Origin: Chloroflexota bacterium
Lineage (GTDB): Bacteria; Chloroflexota; Limnocylindria; Limnocylindrales; CSP1-4
Length of the DNA: 5,202 nucleotides
Assembly: GCA_021789355.1 (NCBI GenBank)
Contig: JAJYJR010000463.1
Coordinates: 1 to 5,202, forward strand
Direction: 5' to 3'
Made by a program: the position numbers and the translations under genes. The notes below the pieces were generated by a model. It ran no database searches, was not told the DNA's origin, and saw nothing but the letters and a program-made list of their open reading frames with translations. Positions within the stretch are counted from its first letter, which is position 1. Each line of letters starts with the position of its first letter. Shown piece by piece: positions 4,221-5,202 of this stretch.

Positions 4221-4690
4221 TATTCCACCCCCGGGGACGCCCCGAAACAGGGAACGCTTCCGCGCGTGTGCACGGGCTGCTCTCGCTGGTCGAGCTCGCG
4301 GTACGTGCCACGTAGTGCGGGGTACTCGCCGTAACGGAACAGGCGGACGGACGTCGCCCCGATTGAGATCAGTTCCAGGCTGTCGATGCGCGCCTCCTCG
4401 GCCGCCGGACTGACGCCGTCGATCTCGCCGGGGTCGCGCCCGGACGTCACATGCGATGAGACGGCGCGCTCAGCGTCCCGGCAGTCGAGAGTCCCGTTGC
4501 GCGGCGCGCACGGCGTCCCGCACCTCGGCGCTGCCGGGGGGATCCGCCGCCAGGCACTGGACCCACAGCGGGCCGACCCGACCGGGATCCAGGGCGGCAG
4601 CCCGTGGGCGCAGCGCCGGCCGAGGCCGTCGTCGGCGGTGGGCTCGTGGGCGCGCTCGGGGCCCGCACGCACCAGCAGCCCGTGCGCCAA
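4220..4690 (-). pseudogene. possible frame-disrupted gene of unknown function
   Basis: One minus-strand frame stays open from TTG 4690 to a TAG at 4220-4222. Its first 40 codons or so (to about 4570) and its last 80 or so (from about 4480) have near-total G/C third positions and balanced residues, for example EARIDSLELISIGATSVRL and FRYGEYPALRGTYRELDQ. Between them this frame turns Arg/Cys/Pro-rich, while the neighbouring minus frame reads coding-like as VGPLWVQCLAADPPGSAEVR to a TGA at about 4470. That suggests one gene carrying two compensating frameshifts, or sequencing errors. The stop codon lies in the transposon's target duplication; because the duplicated bases repeat the same TAG, insertion did not change the protein end. 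I do not recognise the family. Confidence 0.35.
4221..4228. repeat. right target-site duplication
   Basis: TATTCCAC, 7 of 8 identical to TATTCCAA at 2186-2193, immediately outside the right inverted repeat. Confidence 0.75.
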
Positions 4691-5202
4691 CCCCCATCAA
4701 CTGCCCGTCGCCCGGCGCGTCGCCCGCGCTGTCCAGCGGGGGAGGGGATCGAGCTTACGGCCTGACCAGTTTGCCCACCTTCCAATCCCTGCTCCTGGCC
4801 GGGCGCCGGCGAACCCTGGTCACAACGTAGTTACTGGCGGCGGCCATGAGCACGATCGCCGCGCACCCCGCATCATCGTTGGCTGACTCATCCGGAACTG
4901 AGTGGGGACTGCTGCTCCCCGACGACGCGGCTTCGGATGATCGCCCGGCCTCTCGGCTCGTAGCAGCGCCCGCTTTGCGCTCGTGCCTCTGCTCATTGCC
5001 GTCCGCGATACCCCCGACCGCTACCCTGAAGCCGGCGCAGCCGCCCCTTCACAGGTCCTTGGAAACGGACGCGGAAGTTGTGACAAATCCGAGGTGCGTC
5101 CGAGGACACTTCTATGAGATTTCACAAGCCGCCGTGCGGATGGTCTGCCACATACTGCCGATAAGAGAAGTTATGTCACAACCGTAGTCCTCGGGCCCCC
5201 CG
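4691..5202. other. stretch without a convincing gene; degraded DNA with GTTGTGAC repeats
   Basis: No frame here has both a ribosome site and the codon bias of real neighbours. A plus frame at 4846-5187 (113 codons, ATG start, no SD) is open but has weak third-position bias and an unremarkable composition. A plus-strand stretch at about 4765-4840 reads LPTFQSLLLAGRRRTLVTT before a stop, faintly like the N-terminus of some DDE transposases, which would make it an IS fossil. The sequence GTTGTGAC occurs at 5077-5084 on the plus strand, and on the minus strand at 4819-4826 and 5175-5182. Confidence 0.35.
5077..5182. repeat. 9-bp inverted repeat GTTGTGACA / TGTCACAAC
   Basis: GTTGTGACA (5077-5085) and its perfect reverse complement (5174-5182) are separated by 88 bases. 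A third, near-identical arm GGTCACAAC lies at 4818-4826. Inside the right part, ACATA (5150-5154) faces TATGT (5172-5176). Paired arms of this kind occur at recombinase or IS ends, but no enzyme gene is present to support that. Confidence 0.3.

Noticed and set aside
4765..4840. Transposase N-terminus fossil (TFQSLLLAGRRRTLVTT)
   Set aside because: About 20 residues of suggestive sequence followed by a stop, without any other transposase motif; mentioned only in the region note.
4846..5187. Plus-strand 113-codon frame as a real gene
   Set aside because: There is no Shine-Dalgarno, weak codon bias and no recognisable domain. A faint resemblance of SSGTEWGLLLP to IS5-type transposase starts is too short to use.
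1..5202. tRNA, rRNA or CRISPR array
   Set aside because: No regularly spaced direct repeats and no tRNA arms or rRNA core sequences were seen on either strand.

Overview
This is a high-GC (roughly two-thirds G+C) bacterial window. Coding stretches have strong G/C preference at third codon positions, Shine-Dalgarno (SD) sites are of the GGAGG type, and GTG/TTG starts occur. The composition and protein types fit an Actinomycetota-like (perhaps Thermoleophilia) or Chloroflexota-like genome, but nothing here fixes the taxon. It reads as an accessory region with low gene density, gene fragments and one well-preserved mobile element.

Layout. Positions 1-72 hold the last 23 codons of a plus-strand gene. 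A minus-strand gene (1228 to 215) encodes a secreted right-handed parallel beta-helix protein with a signal peptide. Positions 1229-2185 hold no intact gene. They contain the leader of the beta-helix gene, a 65-bp element present twice in inverted orientation (1257-1321 and 1691-1755, 63/65 identical), a plus-strand gene start that reads like the first 30 residues of an SRPBCC/polyketide-cyclase protein and then breaks off, and GGGTCC- and CAGTG-rich repeats that may be the worn end of an older insertion sequence.

Positions 2194-4220 are a complete 2,027-bp IS1595-family transposon. It has 30-bp terminal inverted repeats (27/30 matched) and an almost perfect 8-bp target duplication (TATTCCAA/TATTCCAC). 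It carries a zinc-ribbon plus ISXO2-like transposase on the plus strand. Convergent to that, on the minus strand, are two passenger genes: an AbiEii/MenT-type nucleotidyltransferase and a small 82-residue protein whose ATG overlaps the nucleotidyltransferase stop (ATGA). The transposase and small-gene stop codons are one base apart, so the element is packed with no slack. Each inverted repeat carries a TTGTCT -35-like hexamer at the same distance from its tip, pointing inward, with a -10-like hexamer 17 bp further in. This suggests that the repeats themselves supply the promoters for both transcription units.

Positions 4229-5202, right of the element, hold what looks like a frame-disrupted minus-strand gene (4690 to 4220, ending on a stop inside the target duplication), then about 500 bp with no convincing gene and a set of GTTGTGAC repeats.

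The strongest candidate for a new system is the transposon itself: an IS1595-type element carrying a putative nucleotidyltransferase toxin and small partner as an addiction or defence cargo. The second is the duplicated leader element, which sits upstream of two unrelated gene starts in the same relative orientation and can fold into a conserved stem.
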